7,413 nt of DNA from Rhizobiaceae bacterium (GTDB lineage Bacteria > Pseudomonadota > Alphaproteobacteria > Rhizobiales > Rhizobiaceae): contig SCRB01000075.1 of NCBI GenBank assembly GCA_004299545.1, positions 1 to 7,413 on the forward strand, read 5' to 3'. Positions 7,323 to 7,413 of this stretch are shown piece after piece. The notes beneath the pieces were generated by a model that was not told the origin of the DNA, did not search any database, and worked only from the letters and a program-made list of their open reading frames with translations. Position 1 is the first letter of the stretch; each line of letters starts with the position of its first letter. Position numbers and translations under genes: made by a program.

Positions 7323-7413
7323 TTCCGGGCTTCTTCGGCAAGATCCCGGCGACGGGCGATTTTGTCGCGCGGCGGCTCGACCGAGAGTTCGTGCATTTCT
7401 GGGACCGTCTCGC
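7304..7413 (+). CDS. tagF: TagF, T6SS post-translational repressor, N-terminal part (3' end outside window)
   Basis: The first 36 codons plus two bases of a gene that runs off the right edge. It begins MPAEHLIPGFFGKIPATGDF and continues VARRLDREFVHFWDRL. The GFFGKIPATGDFVARRL pattern followed by a WD pair is diagnostic of the TagF family (VI_minor_4, ImpM). In P. aeruginosa and Agrobacterium TagF represses T6SS assembly at the protein level, acting with or through Fha. In some bacteria TagF is fused to a PppA-type phosphatase; the window is too short to tell here. The start is fixed by AGGGGG 5 bases upstream and by the family N-terminus. It overlaps tssM by 19 bases in another frame, which suggests translational coupling. 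Confidence 0.88.
   Translation, partial: MPAEHLIPGFFGKIPATGDFVARRLDREFVHFWDRL

Overview
The window is an internal piece of a type VI secretion system (T6SS) gene cluster. All genes lie on the + strand and read in the order tagH/fha (3' end only), tssJ, tssK, tssL, tssM, tagF (5' end only). High GC content, strong GC bias at third codon positions and the repeat-like spacer between tssJ and tssK suggest an alphaproteobacterium, most likely in the Rhizobiales/Hyphomicrobiales (Rhizobium or Mesorhizobium relatives). That placement is inference from memory of repeat families and codon style, not from a search.

Layout. Bases 1-475 carry the conserved C-terminal domain of the FHA scaffold protein TagH. 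tssJ (479-931) follows after 3 bases and encodes an outer-membrane lipoprotein whose signal peptide looks twin-arginine-like. Bases 932-1126 are the only real non-coding gap. They are A-rich compared with the genes, resemble the mosaic intergenic repeats of Rhizobiales, and end in a small perfect palindrome just before tssK. From tssK (1127-2461) onward genes are tightly packed: tssL (2465-3787) starts 3 bases after tssK, tssM (3789-7322) starts 1 base after tssL, and tagF (from 7304) overlaps the end of tssM by 19 bases.

How the genes work together. TssJ, TssL and TssM form the membrane complex that spans the envelope. TssM crosses the inner membrane and reaches TssJ at the outer membrane. 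TssL joins TssM in the inner membrane and here also carries a peptidoglycan-binding OmpA-like domain. TssK links the cytoplasmic baseplate to the TssL/TssM cytoplasmic parts. TagH (Fha) and TagF belong to the threonine-phosphorylation switch that controls assembly, in which TagF represses and Fha is the phosphopeptide-binding scaffold. The order fha-tssJ-tssK-tssL-tssM-tagF is that of the Pseudomonas aeruginosa HSI-I cluster, so ppkA/pppA-type kinase and phosphatase genes are expected beyond the window.

No effector, immunity, Hcp, VgrG, sheath, tRNA, CRISPR or transposase gene is visible. I do not see a new system here. The points worth a second look are details: the tssJ-tssK spacer, the palindrome at the tssK start, the Tat-like TssJ signal, and a threonine in the TssL N-terminus that may be the FHA ligand.
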